DNA of 64,000 bases from Chaetoderma sp. LZ-2023a (GCA_034401795.1 CM067373.1:91160996-91224995), one strand, 5' to 3'; positions 23,260-35,390 are shown, counted from the stretch's first letter. The notes: generated by a model not told the origin, from the sequence alone. Numbers and translations are program-made.

Positions 23260-24598
23260 AATGACTGGTATCTAGAGTCACTAAGTCAAAACTGTCATCT
23301 AAAAATGGGTTTCCCATTTCCTCGATTGCATCAATAAGACAAATTGTGTTTAAAGCAAACAATCTCTGCTTACTCAGAATCTGCTTATGGTGACAGTTAT
23401 CATTGATATTTCTGTGTGTATGTTTCACTTCGTACTCGCTGATCATCCTTCCTATTTCTGGACCTGACACCATCCATCGTTTCAAAGCAGCTTCACTTTC
23501 TGTGATTCCGATAATTCCACCATCGCCCTTCAGAATAGCATTTTGCTGCTCGTGGATTTGATCATGTGCCAAGGTTGAGAACTTGTGAGCCGTTTTCTGA
23601 GTAATGAAGTTTCCTTCAACAAATTTCCTATGTACAAGTGGGCATCGGTTCTCAAGTTGCAACAGATCAGCCACATGGATGCTGAGCCATCGTGCATAGT
23701 GTACATGATCCAGGGTAAACATCCACGGGATAATCTTGCCCAATGTCTCTACATACAACGGGAAATTGGCCTCTCGCTGAGCTCTCATGAATTGAAGAAA
23801 CAGCAGCTCTAATTTCAAGACTGAATTCCAGTACTTAAACTGTGGGTGGTCTGTTCCCTTTTGGTGACACCAGTCTTCGAATGGCAGTGTGTCCTCTGAG
23901 GCAGCATATGCACGTTTCTGCAATACATACAGCGCAGCGGATGTCACCTGGTGTGCCCATTGTCCTCGTGGTGTATGCGAGCCAGTTTGAATGGCATCGG
24001 CTCTGCCTTCTGTGGTTACATTAGCTGTTGTCATCACTGCCACCCATCCACTGTTGCTTAGCCAGTCTCCCAACACATTGAGTAGCGCCATCTCAATGTG
24101 AAGTCCACCCATTATCACCACATACTTATCCTCACCATATAGAAGGGGCCAAGACCATTGTATCTTCTTTGCAATAGCATACAAAGGCTGATCAAGAGTG
24201 ATGACTGGCACCTGTCCATGATTGATGTGCTGTGTAGCTTGCTGAATTAAATCCATACTATGTTTCACCATTGCCAAACTATGAGCGTTGTCACGAAAGA
24301 GCGGCAAAAGTCCAGTAATTGCTGGCGGAGGTGGGACATCTTGCAAACTAGCAAAGTGAGCTGCCCACGATATGTCATCTGTCCCATGCATATCGCCCTC
24401 GATCGAGTGTTCGTTTATCTTGTCCAGCCACGCAATTTGAGTCTTATCTAAGATTAATATTGTATCACTGGGAATCAAAGGATCAACAGCTCGAGAAGGC
24501 AGAGAATTATCACTTGGGAAAGCAGCTGGATTCACAACTGTGTACGTCTCGGGTAATGGATGGATGGTGGTGGATTTTTGTACAACGTTTGGTGTCAA
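23256..24598 (-). pseudogene. Academ-type protein: transposase-like core
   Basis: The frame of about 450 meaningful codons contains IMGGLHIEMALLNVLGDWL, NVTTEGRADA, QFKYWNSVLKLELL, LDHVHYARWLSIHV, AHDQIHEQQNAILKGDGG and ITESEAALKRWMV. These strings match a very abundant uncharacterised protein family of corals, molluscs and other marine invertebrates that I believe is the Academ transposase. The regular spacing of acidic residues (GGLHIE, LDHVH, HEQ) is compatible with an RNase-H-like DDE fold, but I cannot assign the triad with confidence. The last 30 or so residues are frameshifted. Confidence 0.7.
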
Positions 24599-25161
24599 TT
24601 GTTCAAGAGTTCGAATGACCCCAGTATTTGTGTCTGAACAATGTTGTGTTAATGAGATTGCTGTCCCATGGAATGCAGTTCGTGCTGATGTGGATGTAGG
24701 ATTATGGTCTTATGTTATCAAGGTTCCCAGTTGTGAACAGATTACCATGCAAGTTAGTCAGACAAACAACCCCATCCTTTTTAAACATGTCTATAGCCTT
24801 ATTTCCTACATCAGTCGAGAGCTGCATGACACGATCATAGGATACTGAAAGTCCATGTCTGAAGAGTTCATCCATAAGCTCCAGCTTTTGGATTTTGGCA
24901 TGAATTAGTAGGCCTAGCTAGAGTGGCAATGCTGTTTCACGATCAGGATTATGGCGAGTTCCCATACTGCTTTTACGTACTCTTTTAATGGCATTAAAGA
25001 TGAATAGCTGGGTCAATGACGACACTTCCCCCTTGATAGTTTGGGAATTCTCATTTTGATTATGAATGTTGGTACCACCAAGTATCATCTGAACTAAAGT
25101 AACAAGTGATTGAGGTAAGTTGTCATACTGGTCAGCATCAAGTGAACCCTTGCAATCATAC
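24599..25161 (-). pseudogene. Academ-type protein: broken linker region
   Basis: No long frame covers this stretch, yet family strings are readable in pieces: LIHAKIQKLELMDELF, GLSVSYDRVMQLSTDVGNK, LFTTGNLDNI and FHGTAISLTQHCSDT. The damage consists of a frameshift near 25165, an in-frame TAG near 24915 and a one-base insertion near 24704. It joins the N-terminal piece to the core. Confidence 0.7.
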
Positions 25162-26184
25162 TTAATCTGAAAAATCTCTGCGGACTATTTGAGCTGCCCT
25201 CATCAACGCAATTGCGTCACTATCAGAATCATTTTTGGTGGCTAGTAATAGAACATCGCCTATGTCTTTCTTGAATGTGAGAATCACTTCATAGTTACTC
25301 TTGTTTGACTCCACATTTGGCATTTTCGACAAGATCTTTTCCTTCAACCTGGTAGAGTTAATCCTACTTGGCATAGCACCACCAAGTTGTTCAAGACGGC
25401 GAGTGTATAATCGTGTTAAATCAGAAAGCTTAAATATGCTGCCAATAGGATGCTCAGAGGCTTGACGATCTTCCATGTATGATATTAGCTTTGCAAGAGC
25501 AACAGAGTTGGGTTTCATATCGTCAGTAATATCAGATTCACTTCTCGAAAGAGATCTATGCCGTGTGTATAGTTTTGTCAAACAAGTCTTGCGGTAAATA
25601 GCATCCAATGCTGTCATGTCTCCAGATAACATTTTAGCAAGAAGTTTTGTATCTCTCAGTTCTGTCACCATTTTGCGTATGTTTTGGTCAAATTTTGCTG
25701 TTGCGGCACTATGAATGTCATACTCTATCGGTTGGTCACAGAAAAAGCACAGTGGTTGAGTGGGGTCATTTATACTTGGCATAGTGAAATTAAACCTCAA
25801 TCTAGATTTGACTGGTGACCTGAGATCCTCGCTGGATTCTAATTTTGCATTTCTTTTCATGGCGCGATCAACCCGAGTCTGGCTACAGAGATGCCAACAA
25901 GATTTGTGCCACCTAGCACAGTTTTCTATGAGCGTCTCCGCAATTCCAGATCCATCATTCAACCTACATAGATCTAGGTATGGTGGAAGGGCATGGATTT
26001 GCTGTAGCCTATCAAGGTTATCCGCTAATGACCTATAACTCGTAATCGCATTGTCACGATTTGTGTTACTACATGGATCTATGAGATGCTCCGTTGTGGA
26101 CTGCTGGCAAATAACACACAGGGACCAGTTTGTGTGTGCTAAATCCACTGTGGGATCAGATGTCAATTTCACTTTCTTTGACAT
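25162..26184 (-). pseudogene. Academ-type protein: N-terminal zinc-binding region
   Basis: This 340-codon frame starts MSKKVKLTSD. It has CVICQQ (about residue 23), CARWHKSCWHLC (about 90), CFFC (about 145) and then a helical block with LLAKMLSGDMTALDAIYRKTCL. Paired Cys and His residues fit the Cys-rich zinc-binding region described for Academ transposases. The Met start lies about 440 bp inside the right inverted repeat. The frame ends in a stop created by a frameshift after RRDF, and coding sequence continues in another frame. Confidence 0.7.
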
Positions 26185-26518
26185 ATTGACTTGAATGCGA
26201 GAATATAATAGGCTATTGTCTCTGTCTATAAGCAGAGCACAATGCGCGTGTGCGTGATTGCTATGCAGCTATGTATTCTCCTGATATATTTAAATAGTCA
26301 GTATTTGTTTAGGAAACCACAATAATTATATGGAAATCCGCAATGAAATAATGCTTGGCAAAGCGAGGGGCTGGCATACAATTACTTTTACTGGAGAAAA
26401 CGTGTAGACCTATTGTTTTGAGTAGCGAAAACTTGTTTCTAAGATGTTCCGCCCGAAACATGTGTGTACAAACGTTTAGCAAAATAATACTAATTTACAA
26501 ATGTTACAACAACGACTA

Positions 26519-26547
26519 CCACCACCACCACCACCACCACCACCACC

Positions 26548-26582
<35 letters not shown>

Positions 26583-26597
26583 AATAATAATAATAAT
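26519..26597 (+). repeat. (CCA)n(ACA)n(ATA)n compound microsatellite
   Basis: A triplet repeat that changes composition along its length, just inside the right terminal repeat of the Academ-type element. Confidence 0.95.
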
Positions 26598-26624
26598 ATA
26601 TTTTTTCGGCATATTTATCTATTT

Positions 26625-26905
26625 AGAGTATTCTAATGGGTAAAATCATAACCAGTGACCCAAGAAACCCTTAATTTGACATCAATTCCAGCCCTCTACT
26701 CCATCTAGAACTTGAGTAATGCAGATTTTCCGCTGGGAATGTGGCCATTTTGAATCCGCCATTTTGAATGGGTTCCCTTGGTAGAATCACGTGGCACCGC
26801 ATCTAATTATGTTCAGCATACCTTAAACCACCTATATGCCAAATTTCATGCTTTCTGCCAGAATGGAACATCTTACCTCAAATTTGTTACATATCCGCCC
26901 CACTA
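26625..26905 (-). repeat. Academ-type element, right terminal inverted repeat
   Basis: The inverse of 21267-21537. It has about 10 extra bases near its outer end. Confidence 0.88.
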
Positions 26906-27087
26906 GATAGAAAATGTCAATTTGCAGACTAAACGAAGACAATTTTTTTAAATTTACCACTGGAATGACTAGCTCGGTTCTCGAGCCAATCATTTCAGTG
27001 GTAAATTGTCAAAATAGTCTCTTGGTCTGCAAATGGGCATTTCTGAAGACCACCGCAAAGGGCATTTTTGGGTGGATTGAGCGTTAA
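26906..27087. mobile_element. Palindromic MITE, family A, right part of the split copy
   Basis: Continues from 21266. Contains GACTAGCTCGGTTCTCGAGC and ends GAGCGTTAAAA. Confidence 0.85.
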
Positions 27088-27281
27088 AACAATAATGTTT
27101 GATTATTTATTGTAAATCAACTGCTTCCACCACCCCTGAATAGGATGTTGCATTTAGAACTATATTTTGTTGCGTATTTGTCAGAACTTGCAGTAGTGAA
27201 GCGCTACATGTACACCATTACCAAAATATATTGTACACTGGCAGGAAATGGTTGGAATCTGTGTGAAAGTTTGAAGTACAG

Positions 27282-27981
27282 TATTGACCCATAGATTAGC
27301 CGCACATTTTTGCTCTATTTGCATGCTCTAGAAAGTTTGTGTGCTCTATATACAAGGCTAAAACTTCTGGTCACATTTTATTCCTCTGAATTTTGAAACT
27401 TCGCCACGCCCATCCGCATTGTGGTTCAAAATGAAATAGAAATAACATTATTTCATAAAATCGGCAAAATGTGTTGCTATGTATCAGACACGTTCATTGA
27501 CTACTGTCCATACATGTAAATATAACATTCATTCAGATTAATTTAAGAAGAAAGCGTGATCAGTGATATCGCCCCTGTTAAAATTCCATGCATATTAACC
27601 AGTCGTTTATCATAAATTTTCTCGGTAGATTTAGAAACTACGGCCAATATTTAATAAATTAAGCCAGATATCCATCTACTAATCGGTGCTAGCAAACAAT
27701 TCTGATGATATTAATATTAACTACGAACAGAATATTTTCGTCGAAACATTGGGTAAATTTACCGGGGCTGATTATATGCAGTTCGGCAGTTATTTCATTC
27801 ATGCCGTTAAATAAGATTTAATACGAAATAGTTGGTAAAAGGCAGATGATATAACCGTGAGTAAAAAAATAAAAATCAATCTCACAGCAGCTTATATACG
27901 AAAACAAGAATTCTTAAGCCGATTTGGGTGAAATTTATGGGTGTGGACTATACACGCTAACGAACTATCTTTTGGTCAATA
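27282..27981. mobile_element. MITE of 700 bp with CAG target duplication
   Basis: Left end TATTGACCCATAGATTAGCC; right end inverted TATTGACCAAAAGATAGTTC. CAG flanks both sides (27279-27281, 27982-27984). There is no coding frame inside. A 3-bp duplication fits PIF/Harbinger or CACTA-like elements, but the family is not certain. Confidence 0.6.
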
Positions 27982-28250
27982 CAGTAATAGCTAAATGTGA
28001 TAAATAGTATTTCACACTCATTGACATTTCAAATTTATCACACACGTTTAGTAAAATCTCATTTGGAATTCTAATGCTTGTTCTAATGGGATTATACGAT
28101 ACTTGTGTCAACTTGTGTGAGATTCTGTACTTACAAAGCTCAGATGCTTTATAATATAATGGTTAAATGAGAATGGATTTAAGAAGGTCATTACTATATT
28201 TGCACTGAAGTTGTAATATCTAGACATGGGTAATTTACACAGTAAACATG

Positions 28251-28475
28251 TAAATGTCAAATTTGACTAAGAAAATTTCAATTGTCGCATTCAATATGTC
28301 CATTTGCAGACCAAAGGAGACTGTCTTTGAAAATTTAACACTAGAATGACTGGCTTGGTTATCGAGCCAGTTATTCAAGCGTTTATGTTTCAAAAATATT
28401 CTTGTCTTAGTAGTGGACATTCCTCAAGCCCACTGTAGATGGCCTTTTGGGTTAGTGTGACCATTAATGGGTTAA
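28251..28475. mobile_element. Palindromic MITE, family A
   Basis: The left end has decayed (GTAAATGTCAAATTTGAC). The right end GACCATTAATGGGTTAA shares TTAA 28472-28475 with the next copy. Confidence 0.8.
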
Positions 28476-28683
28476 CCCTTTAATGGTCAAGCTGCCCATA
28501 ACTGGCCTCTGCTGTGGTCTTGAGGAATGTCCATTTGCAAGCCAACAGAAGACTATTTTTGACAATTTTACCACTGGAATGACTGAGTCGATGATCGAGC
28601 CAGTCATTCCAGTGATAAATTTTCAAAAATACTCTTTCATTCATTAAAGACAAAGAAAATAATCTTGACCATTAAAGGGTTAA
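28472..28683. mobile_element. Palindromic MITE, family A (adjacent copy)
   Basis: From TTAACCCTTTAATGGTCA to GACCATTAAAGGGTTAA. A well-preserved copy with tip GACTGAGTCGATGATCGAGC. Confidence 0.88.
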
Positions 28684-29087
28684 ACGAGATTCTTAGTATT
28701 GTGTCACCATGGTCTTATAAATATGAATGAGTCAGAATGACTCGATTTAAGCCACTGTATTGACAGTGATTTTGTGTAAAGATAACCGATATGTGTAGTC
28801 TTGTCATATGTTTAGTTTTACATGGATGCTATTATATATTCTCAAAGGTAATTTACGAGCTCTTAGCTAAAAGCGCAGAGCAATTTCTCCTCAATGTGTG
28901 ACTGCTGCCATTTAGGAGTCATTGTCGCATATGAATGTTCGTGAGTCTGCGCCAAGGCAACAAAGTGCTCAGCATTGCTGCATGTGCCATGCTTTAGCAA
29001 TAATTGATCTGAACGGCATGTTGTGGTTTTGTTTCTGGTGTTCTGTATTCACAGATACCCTGTTTTCGTACAGTTAGATCTATATGA

Positions 29088-29172
29088 AACCTGTTGAACA
29101 GTTTGAAAACAGTTTGATGGAAAACCGTTGCTGCCTCAGGCAGCAACGGCTTTCAGTCAAATTGTTTTTAAA
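29088..29172. mobile_element. Foldback MITE core, family B
   Basis: The arms AACCGTTGCTGCC and GGCAGCAACGGCTT pair around TCA. They are another jointly changed version of the family B arms. Confidence 0.75.
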
Positions 29173-29685
29173 TTTTATTATCTATATTTGCAGTATATAG
29201 TGTATATTATAATTTTATAAAATAGTTAATAGACATCATAGTGTATGTATGACCTTTTACGTCGGTGTATTGTATTGTGCGCGTGTTATCGTGTATCAGA
29301 CAGACTGCTGTCGTGTACTGAGTTTCATTCGGTTTACTCTTACTGGATATTGATCAGGATTCCAGATATATACTCTTGCATCAACAATGGCACTGAATGA
29401 TGATGTCTTGAAGAGCCTCGTCAATGCTCGGATTAGACATAATACCCTTCCATCTAGATAGAGGAAATAATGTGACAGCAAAATGTAAACATACAAGCAC
29501 ACACGTTAATACACATATGCAAGCACAACACAACTATTATATGAAATTACAAACCTGGTCGTGATAAATAGGCATGCATGCATGACATATACGTCTTTGA
29601 ATATAATGACAGTATAAAAAAAATTTTCCTAATGATTACATTCAAATAGTTATTCTTCTATTCTTTTCCTTTCCAGAACTCAGTA

Positions 29686-29918
29686 TCCCTTTTAATGGTC
29701 AAAATCAGTCAGGAAAATTAAAATTTTTGCTTGGTAAATGTCCATTTGCAGGACAATACAGGAAATTTTTTTTAATTTATAACAGAATAACCGACTCACT
29801 TATCACGCCAGTCATTCCAGTTGTAAGTTTGAAAAAAATAACTCCTGGCCTGTAATTGGCAATTTCTCAAGACCTATACGATGGCTAGTTTTGGCCAGCT
29901 TGACTGTAAAAGGGTTAT
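29686..29918. mobile_element. Palindromic MITE, family A
   Basis: From ATCCCTTTTAATGGTCA to GACTGTAAAAGGGTTAT. Diverged. Confidence 0.75.
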
Positions 29919-30586
29919 AATTACTTTAGCGTGGTAAAAACTGGATTAGGTAGATATGAATAAGAGAATTACCATTGAAATCATATACATTGTAATTGCA
30001 ACATGTTTGGATTAAAAAAAAATGCAATTTAAAGATTTATTCCTACAAGATTAGCGTCTTGGATGCGATGTGCGTACAGTACAGCTTAGAAATAACTTAA
30101 CACGTATCCAAAGCAAAATACAGTGATGAAAGCAAAATACAGCAATGGCTGCCAATCAATATTAACAGAACATTTCTTGCATCGTGTTCAAACTTGTTAT
30201 ACCTCAAATGTTTCCGTTTTGGAAACATGTTAACTTATTTCTTAGCTGTTCTGTAGTCCAATCAAATTATGTTCTATGCCTCATTATTATATCATCTATA
30301 AATGTGTCACAAAATGGAATGAAATGATTTGATCAAATGCCAGATAGCGTCATTAAAGCCTGTCTGGTATGGATTTAGTGTGTGTTGGAATCGATTTGAA
30401 ATTTAAAACCAGAATTCCCAGAATCTAAATTTCAAGATAACTATATGGCTAAGCTGTTGACTATTTTAGTTTTAAAATGTTCAACAGAATGTTTATTAAA
30501 ATGTAAATTCACCAAAGAAAATTTTGTCAAGAAAAGTTCAATTGTCCCATAAAAATGTAAATCTGCAGACAAAGAGATTATTAGCT

Positions 30587-32576
30587 GACCTTGCCTGAAA
30601 GGCCAAGTGAGCTTATGCCGTGGCGACCATCCGTCGTGTGTCCATCCGTCATCTGTCCGTCTGTCATCCATCCGTCAACCTTTCCTTTAAACAACTTCTC
30701 AAGAACCGCTGGGCCGATTTCACTTATATTTGGCAGGAAGCATCCTTAGGGCATAGGGATCCAAGTTTGTTCAAATGAAGCCGATCAGCCAATTTGGCCG
30801 GTGGCCATCTTGGATTTTGGCCGATTTTTCGAAACATCTTTAAAAAAAATCTCCGAAACCACTTGAGGGATTGACGCAAACCTCATGAAATATCTAGGGC
30901 AAGCACTGAACCATGTTTGTTCAAGGGAACTTGGTTGGTCAAATGGTTCGGTGGCCATCTTGGTTGACCTGGTTTTAGCGAAAATAACTTTTCCAGAGCC
31001 GCTGAAGGGATCAGGCCAAAATATGATTAGGGACTAAGTGCCATTAAAGTTTGTTCAAAAGAACTTCATCCGTAAAAAAAAACCCCATGGCCACCATGGG
31101 CCAATCAATATCTAGCGTGTTTGGTGGCCATATTGGATTTTTTTATTTGATGGATTTTGAGGCCGAAATTGATTTTATGTAGGTTTTTGGGTATTCTGAT
31201 CTCAAATTTGCGATTTTCAGAACTCTCGGATAAACGGTTTGGCGGACATCTTGGATCATTTTCCCACCAAAAGCTCCCATACTAAAGCAATGGCAAATTT
31301 AAAATGTTTTCTCGAGAACTTCTGGGCCGATTTCAATTATATTTAGCACGAAGCATCCTTAGAGCATAGAGATTCAAGCTTGTTCAAATGAAGCTGATCG
31401 GCCAATTTGCCCGGTGGCCATTTGGATTTTAGCTGATTTTTAAAAATGTCTAAAAATCTCTGAAACCATTGAAGGGATCAATTCAGACCTCATGAAATAT
31501 GATCTAGGGCAAGAGCTGACCCAAGTTTGTTCAAGGGATCTTGATTGACTAAATGGTTCAGCGGCCATCTTGGATGACCTCGTTTTCGCAAAAACGACTT
31601 CTTCCCCAGAACCGCTGAAGCGATTAGGCCAAAATGTGTTATATATGATTAAGGACTAAGGGCCATTAACGTTTTTTCAAGAGAAGTTGATCCATCCAAA
31701 AAACTGTCTGCTTTAAAATGTCTTTAAAAATCTTATCCAAAACCGATTGGAGGAATCTATTCAAAACGCATGAAATAACATCTAGGGCAAGAGCTGCACC
31801 AAGTTTGTTTCAAGGGAACTTGATTGGCCAAATGGTTTAGTGGCCATCTTGGATAACCTAATTTTGGCCAAAATGACTCCAGAACCACTGAGCGGATTGG
31901 GCCGAAATTTGCGAGATATGATTTGGCACTGAGTGGCAGTTTTTTCAAGGGAAGGCGCTACGTCAGAAACATGGCTGCAGTGGACCAATCAAAATGTAGC
32001 GTGTTTGGCGGCCATATTGGACTTGCAAAAATGTCCACAAACTCATTTAGAAGACTACTCTTAAATCACCCACCAACAATTGTGACAAAAATGCATAATG
32101 CTCGAGGTGAGCAACACAGGCCCCTTGGGCCTCTTGTTTGATGGATTTTGATGCTGAAATTAGTTTTATCTGTGTTTTTCTGTATTCTGATCTCAAATTT
32201 GAAATTTTCGACACTGTCGAATAAAGGGTTTGGTGGCCATCTTGGATCATTTTCCGCTAAAACCTCCCACACTAAAGCAATGGGAAGTTTTAAATGGTGT
32301 CTTCTCGAGAACTGCTGGGCTGATTTCAATTATATTTGGCAGGAAGCATCCTTAGGGCATAGAGATTCAAGTTTGTTTAAAACAAAGCCGACTGGCCAAT
32401 TGGGTCGGTGGCCATCTTGGATTTTGTCCGATTTTTAGAAACGCCTTTAAAAATCTCCGAAACTGCTTGGGGGATTGATGCAAACTTCATGAAATATAAT
32501 CTAGTTGTTAATGAACATTCACGTTGAAATGCCTATGGTCCAGGTGAGTGATACAGGCCCCTTGGGCCTCTTGTTT
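30587..32576 (+). repeat. AGCTCACCTGG-family repeats, two tails
   Basis: Head TTAGCTGACCTTGCCTGAAA then GGCCAAGTGAGCTTATGC. Internal cycles resemble those at 16-19 kb. One tail is at 32104-32141 (GGTGAGCAACACAGGCCCCT then GGGCCTCTTGTTT). A second is at 32541-32575 after one more cycle. One copy has therefore probably inserted near the end of another. Confidence 0.75.
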
Positions 32577-32667
32577 TTTTTGTCATGCCCTACATGAACC
32601 AGTGGATAATAGAGCTTTCCAATTTATCAATCCATCATCTGACGTCATGATGTCATTATCAACTAAG

Positions 32668-32712
32668 TGATGTGCACCCAGTCAAATTAGTTTCAAAATA
32701 TTTAACAGCTTA
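32668..32712. mobile_element. Foldback MITE half, family B
   Basis: One arm only: AGTCAAATTAGTTTCAAAAT then ATTTAACAG. Confidence 0.55.
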
Positions 32713-33387
32713 CCTGTATATGTTTCTGGTAATTGATAGTCAGGGAGTTAAGGGATCGATCGATCCCAACACGAATGAGGCGTGGGTGGAGCATTGCACG
32801 AGTTGGGAGGGGCATACCGTATTTATTCTAATTTTCCCACTCCTCCCAATTATACCGCCCCATGTTTTTGAGAATGGTGGAAAAAAAAGCAAATTTCCAA
32901 TAGTAAGAAATATTAAATGTTCCGCTGTCATCTAGTCTTCAAAGAAGAAAAACATCAAGGATATATAAAACATGCAGCAACGTTTTGGTCATTTTCGTGA
33001 ATACATGCGCAAAAAGATCTTTTTTCTTCAGCTTATCCTGTCGTTCAATGACAGCGTCTAACGCTGTTGTTGAATTGGCATTAAGATATGGCTATAAATT
33101 TTCTAATGTATCGCTGAATGCATCACAAACGCGCCTCCAGTCAATTCGCCCAATGCCTAAATTGTTTATGATCAGTATCTTGCCGTTCAGTGATAGAACT
33201 GCTAACGTGAATTATGCGTCGAGATATGGCTATGGCATATTTTCCTATGTATCAGTGAAGGCATCACAAACGCGCCTCCATCCAATTTAACAATGGATAA
33301 ATTGTTTTTTCCTAACTTTGCTAAATGTCACCTTTATGTCCTAAATAAAGCCTGTGAATAAATCTAATGTGAAATGAGTAGTTTTTG

Positions 33388-34205
33388 TGTCGCCCCGTAG
33401 GGAAAGCGAGACAATGGGGTTACCTTAGGTGGCGTCGTCCGGCCCATCATCGTCGTCCGCGGCGGTGTGTCATTTGTGTTAAAGTTTTTGAACGTACATT
33501 TAATTCATCAAAGACTTATCCGATCGTGACGAAATTATACAGATATGATCTATACCATCATGGCATCTAGTCTACATCATCAGCAAAATGATTTTCAAAT
33601 TTTTTGCAAATTTTTTTTGGGTTTGAATTTAGCAGGCCTATTTTCCAACAAAAATCAGGTAAATGTTAAATTTTTCAATCAACATATAATTCATCAGATT
33701 TATCTGATCTTGATGAAACTTTACAGCTATGATCACTACCATCGTGGCATCTAGTCTCCAACATCAGCAAAATGATTTTCAAATATTTTCCAAATTTGAA
33801 CTTGGTCGATTCTCCAACAAAAATCAGGTAAATGTTAAAGTTTTAGTCTCGCCCCGTAGGGAAAGCGAGACAATGGGTTACCTTTGGTGTCATCGTCCGC
33901 AGTGGCATGTCATTTGTGTTAAAGTTTTTCATCAGCCTTATTATTCAAAAATGGGTCATCAGATTTCAACTAAACTTCACAGACTTATTCTATGCAAGGT
34001 AGAGATGCAATTGCTTATCATTACTAAGATTTTTTTTGAAATTTCACCTGTTTTTCAATTGTTTTCGTGGTTTTTGGCAAATATTTGCATTAAAGTTTTT
34101 CACCAGCCTGATTATTCAACAATGGGTCATCAGATTTCATTGAAACTTCACAGACGTATTCTATGCAAGGTAGAGATGCAATTGCTCATCTTTGCTAAGG
34201 AAATT
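33388..34205 (+). repeat. Two TCTCGCCCCGTAGGG-headed repeats
   Basis: Heads at about 33391 and 33846 read GTCTCGCCCCGTAGGGAAAG then CGAGAC and can form a GTCTCGC/GCGAGAC stem. They are followed by monomers like those of the 12.3-kb array (33485-33840) and by two direct repeats with TATTCTATGCAAGGTAGAGA (33985 and 34158). Confidence 0.7.
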
Positions 34206-34217
34206 TCACGTGTTTTT

Positions 34218-34646
34218 CATTTCTCCACCTGAGCTTATGCTTTGGTGCACATCTGTCATTTCTCCACCTGAGCTTATGATTTGGTGCATATCCGTCATTT
34301 CTCAATCTTAGCTTATGCCATGTTGCACATCTGTCATTTCTCAATCTGAGCTTAAGCTATGGTGCACATCCGTCATTTCTCCACCTGAGCTTATGATTTG
34401 GGGCATATCCGTCATTTCTCAATCTTAGCTTATGCCATGGTGCACAGCCATCATTTCTCAATCTGAGCTTATTCTATGGTGCACATCCGTCATTTTTCAA
34501 TCTGAGCTTATGCTATGGTGCACATCCGTCATTTCTCAATCTGAGCTTATGCTATGGTGCACATCCGTCATTTCTCAATCTGAGCTTATGCTATGGTGCA
34601 CATCCGTCATTTCTCCATCTGATCTTATGCTATGGTGCACATCCAT
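34218..34646 (+). repeat. 39-bp minisatellite, 11 copies
   Basis: The unit starts CATTTCTCAATCTGAGCTTA and ends ATGGTGCACATCCGT, starting at 34218, 34257, 34296 and so on to 34608. Because 39 is divisible by three it stays open in one frame as a 13-residue repeat. I regard this as a by-product. Confidence 0.9.
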
Positions 34647-34804
34647 CGATTTTCCATTACTCTAATCTTTATGTATTCTGCAAAAGTGTTCCGTTAAAAA
34701 TATTTGCATAACCTTTGCGCGAATAAAAAAATGGGTTACGCAATTTCTGCTGGCCTAAAATATAATCATGAAATTCCCTTTTACTTTTCCAGATAGAGTC
34801 AACA

Positions 34805-35390
34805 ATGTCAGACAATATTAAACTGTGTGAGCAGATAGGAAAGAACATTTCTGAGATTAAGGCTACATACAGAATTGGGATATTAGGAACTTTGTATAAA
34901 ATTAGAAACACTTGTACTGAGGAAACGCGAAAGGAGTTGGAAAGCATGGCAATAAAAATTACGGCAAATGCTTTATCAGCGAATTATAAGTGCACTGAGC
35001 TAAAAAAAACCATTTGTGCAAATGAATCACAAACAAGTGAGTTAAAACTTAAAATTAAGGATCTGGAATCAAAAGTTGAAAGACTAATGAAGGAGAATTC
35101 ACATCTTTAGTTCCAGAATTCATTACTCAATATAGAGTTAGATAAAAGCACTGAAAAGCTGAATGCATCGCAAACCATGTTAAGCAGCTTTACTGATGAA
35201 TTTTTGGATGCCAGTGAAGTACCACTTGACATCACTGAATCTGAACTACTTGTATCAACTCCTGTGGATGCTTAAAAAAAGCCTTAAAGATGACCTTTCA
35301 CAAGATATGTTTGGCCAAGATCAACACGAGGAAGAAAATCACAAAAGAGGGTTAAAAAGAAAAACAAATAATTAATGTATTTTCAAGGCA
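34805..35390 (+). pseudogene. Broken coiled-coil ORF, function unknown
   Basis: The first open part (101 codons, MSDNIKLCEQIGKNISEIKA onward) is rich in Glu, Lys and Leu and ends in a heptad-like LKLKIKDLESKVERLMKEN. An in-frame TAG at about 35108 is followed by more in-frame coding-like sequence (SLLNIELDKSTEKLNA, FLDASEVPLDITESELL). After a one-base shift near 35275 it runs on as LKDDLSQDMFGQDQHEEEN to a basic end, GLKRKTNN. A TTTTCCAG acceptor-like site lies just before the start. That gives about 190 residues in all. I do not recognise the family; a transposon-encoded accessory protein or a retrocopy is possible. Confidence 0.4.

Larger units (their letters stand above)
21267..26905 (-). 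mobile_element. Academ-type DNA transposon (AcademX-like), 5,639 bp, degenerate
   Basis: The ends are TAGTAGAGCAGATATGTG and, inverted, TAGTGGGGCGGATATGTA, continuing as terminal inverted repeats of about 270-280 bp (21267-21537 and 26625-26905). GAT on each side (21264-21266, 26906-26908) is a 3-bp target duplication, supported by the uninterrupted MITE sequence elsewhere. The minus strand encodes a broken protein with an N-terminal zinc-binding region, a transposase-like core, an XPG/FEN-like nuclease and a Cys-rich tail. Academ elements are known for 3-4 bp duplications and, in the X group, a linked XPG nuclease, so I place it there. The family assignment is from memory and is inference. 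Confidence 0.8.

Noticed and set aside
23842..26038. Plus-strand frames inside the Academ-type element
   Set aside because: They are complementary to the coding strand and lack any family similarity.
31757..32438. Frames with FNYIWQEASLGH-type text in the AGCTCACC repeats as genes
   Set aside because: The same text recurs wherever the non-coding repeat occurs and is always short and broken.
34218..34646. CRISPR-like array
   Set aside because: Repeats are contiguous without unique spacers, and the host is eukaryotic.
34432..34665. 77-codon frame with SQSELMLWCTSVI repeats as a repeat protein
   Set aside because: The 39-bp minisatellite is divisible by three, so an open frame is expected. 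There is no start context or homology.
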